Shown here: positions 13,223 through 14,091 of the stretch, one piece after another
How the letters are laid out: each line of letters opens with the position of its first letter
How positions within the stretch are numbered: the first letter of the stretch is position 1
Source: Phycisphaerae bacterium SM23_33
GTDB taxonomy: Bacteria; Planctomycetota; Phycisphaerae; SM23-33
Length of the DNA stretch: 14,091 bases
Assembly: GCA_001303665.1 (NCBI GenBank)
Contig: LJUF01000039.1
Location: 1-14,091, forward strand
Direction of reading: 5' to 3'
Translations under genes and position numbers: made by a program
The notes under the pieces: model-generated
Seen by the model: only the letters and a program-made list of their open reading frames with translations
Database searches by the model: none
What the model was told of the DNA's origin: nothing

Positions 13223-14091
13223 ATGACAAGCGGCGCGGACAGTCCGGCGGCCCTGCCGGCCTCGGGGCGGCAGGCAGGCGACGTTTACGTACTCCTGTTC
13301 ATCTGCCTGCTGCTGATGGCGACGGTGGGGGCCGCGGCGCAGGTGGTGTCGCTGCCGCTCGGCCTGTCGGTGACCGAGATCTTCCTGATCCTCCTGCCGG
13401 CGGTGCTATACGTTCGGCGGAAGCGGCTGCCGGTGGCCGGGGCGCTGCGCTGGAGGTCGGTGCCGGCGGGGATCGCGGTCCGCAGCGCGGTGCTGGGAGT
13501 CCTGGGCTGGGGGATGGCGATGCTGTTGTACCTGGCTACGGCCTGGGCGGTGGAGGGGGTGCTGGGTCCGGACCGGTCGTCGGAGTTCCTGGTCAAGGCG
13601 CTGCCGAGCTCGTTTGGGCAGTTGGTGGTGTTCCTGGTGGTGGCGGCGGTGCTGCCGGGGGTGTGCGAGGAGACGCTGTTCCGCGGGGCGGTTCAGGGGA
13701 CGCTGGAGAAAAAGGGCCTGTGGAGAGGGGTGGTTTACACGGCCGTGCTGTTTGCGGCCTTTCACTTGGACCCGTGGCGTTTCCTGCCGGCGGCGGCGCT
13801 GGGGGTGGTGAACGGGCTGCTGGTGGTTCGCACGAGCTCGACGCTGCCGGCGATGATCTGCCACGCCTGCAACAACGGCACGGCCCTGACGGTGGCGTTC
13901 GTGTATGGCGGCTGGTCCGGGGCCGGGCCGCAGGTGGTGGTGGGGGTGCTGGGGGTGCTGTTCGTGGCGGCGCTGGCGGAGTTTCTGCAGCGGACGCGTG
14001 GGCTGGAGCGGCGGCCTTCGCCGCTGACGGCGGCGGCGGGCGGGCTGTCGCGGCGGCTGAAGTGGATCGTGGGCGTGGCGGCGGCGGGGCT
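13223..14091 (+). CDS. CPBP family intramembrane metalloprotease (3' end beyond window)
   Basis: ATG at 13223 with AGGGG 5 bases upstream; 289 codons are visible before the edge. The three CPBP/Abi motifs are intact: EETLFR (Glu149-Glu150 and Arg154), FAAFH (Phe177...His181) and HACNN (His214, Asn218). Hydrophobic segments at about 20-38, 45-65, 85-108, 129-147, 170-181, 190-200, 217-228 and 234-250 indicate a multi-spanning membrane protein with the catalytic residues in the bilayer. Eukaryotic relatives (Rce1) trim CAAX proteins; bacterial members have varied roles, including bacteriocin immunity and maturation of signalling peptides. Its substrate is unknown. The basic C-terminal region after 250 (LQRTRGLERRPSP) is probably cytoplasmic. 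It follows the PEP-CTERM genes on the same strand, but hairpins separate them, so it is probably an independent transcript. Confidence 0.93.
   Translation, partial: MTSGADSPAALPASGRQAGDVYVLLFICLLLMATVGAAAQVVSLPLGLSVTEIFLILLPAVLYVRRKRLPVAGALRWRSVPAGIAVRSAVLGVLGWGMAMLLYLATAWAVEGVLGPDRSSEFLVKALPSSFGQLVVFLVVAAVLPGVCEETLFRGAVQGTLEKKGLWRGVVYTAVLFAAFHLDPWRFLPAAALGVVNGLLVVRTSSTLPAMICHACNNGTALTVAFVYGGWSGAGPQVVVGVLGVLFVAALAEFLQRTRGLERRPSPLTAAAGGLSRRLKWIVGVAAAG

Noticed and set aside
1..14091. tRNA, rRNA or other standard RNA genes
   Set aside because: No tRNA-like cloverleaf with a CCA or TTCRA arm and no rRNA-like stretch was recognised by eye; a covariance-model scan was not possible.

Overview
The window is very GC-rich and splits into two divergent halves. 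Positions 1 to about 7,160 read leftward and 7,509 to 14,091 read rightward, separated by a roughly 350-base control region. Exported proteins that combine signal peptides, dockerin-like repeats (GDANLDG...GLDYN.W) and VPEP + hydrophobic + RRR tails (PEP-CTERM sorting signals), next to a sigma-factor/ImmA-type peptidase operon, suggest a planctomycete (Planctomycetota, perhaps Phycisphaerae-like). That placement rests on family knowledge only; no rRNA or tRNA gene is present. No exosortase gene is seen here.

Left half (minus strand, in transcription order): an ECF/sigma-70-like factor (7158-6421), a small charged hypothetical protein (6467-6078), an ImmA/IrrE-type zinc peptidase (6097-5135), a RimJ/RimL-type GNAT acetyltransferase (5138-4512), and an AadA-like nucleotidyltransferase (4477-3689). 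A short gap holding a promoter-like motif follows. Then come an ABC-2-type ATPase without permeases (3609-2587), a class I SAM methyltransferase (2597-1767), a second nucleotidyltransferase-fold protein (1759-896), and a prolyl-iminopeptidase-like alpha/beta hydrolase cut by the left edge (862 to <1). Most junctions overlap or nearly touch, so this reads as one or two operons. The sigma gene and the ABC gene carry nearly the same 22-base motif about 40 bases before their starts, so the two transcription units are probably controlled alike. The set (acetyl-, nucleotidyl- and methyl-transferases, ABC ATPase, hydrolase) looks like a small-molecule modification or resistance cluster, but that is inference.

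Right half (plus strand): a 926-residue fusion of two complete PEP-CTERM exported proteins (7509-10289). The first half is an uncharacterised domain + dockerin + VPEP tail. A second signal peptide follows without a stop, then an SGNH/GDSL hydrolase, a beta domain, another dockerin and another VPEP tail. A 388-base gap has a vestigial tail copy and a possible mobile-element scar. Next come a HAF-repeat protein with EF-hand-like insertions, a dockerin and a degenerate VHEP tail (10678-12057), and an exported coiled-coil protein with 48-base tandem repeats (12265-12981). After hairpin-bearing spacers, a CPBP (CAAX-like) intramembrane protease runs off the right edge (13223 to >14091).

Best leads: the in-frame tandem PEP-CTERM polyprotein; the sigma / small protein / ImmA-peptidase module; and the shared promoter motif linking it to the ABC operon.
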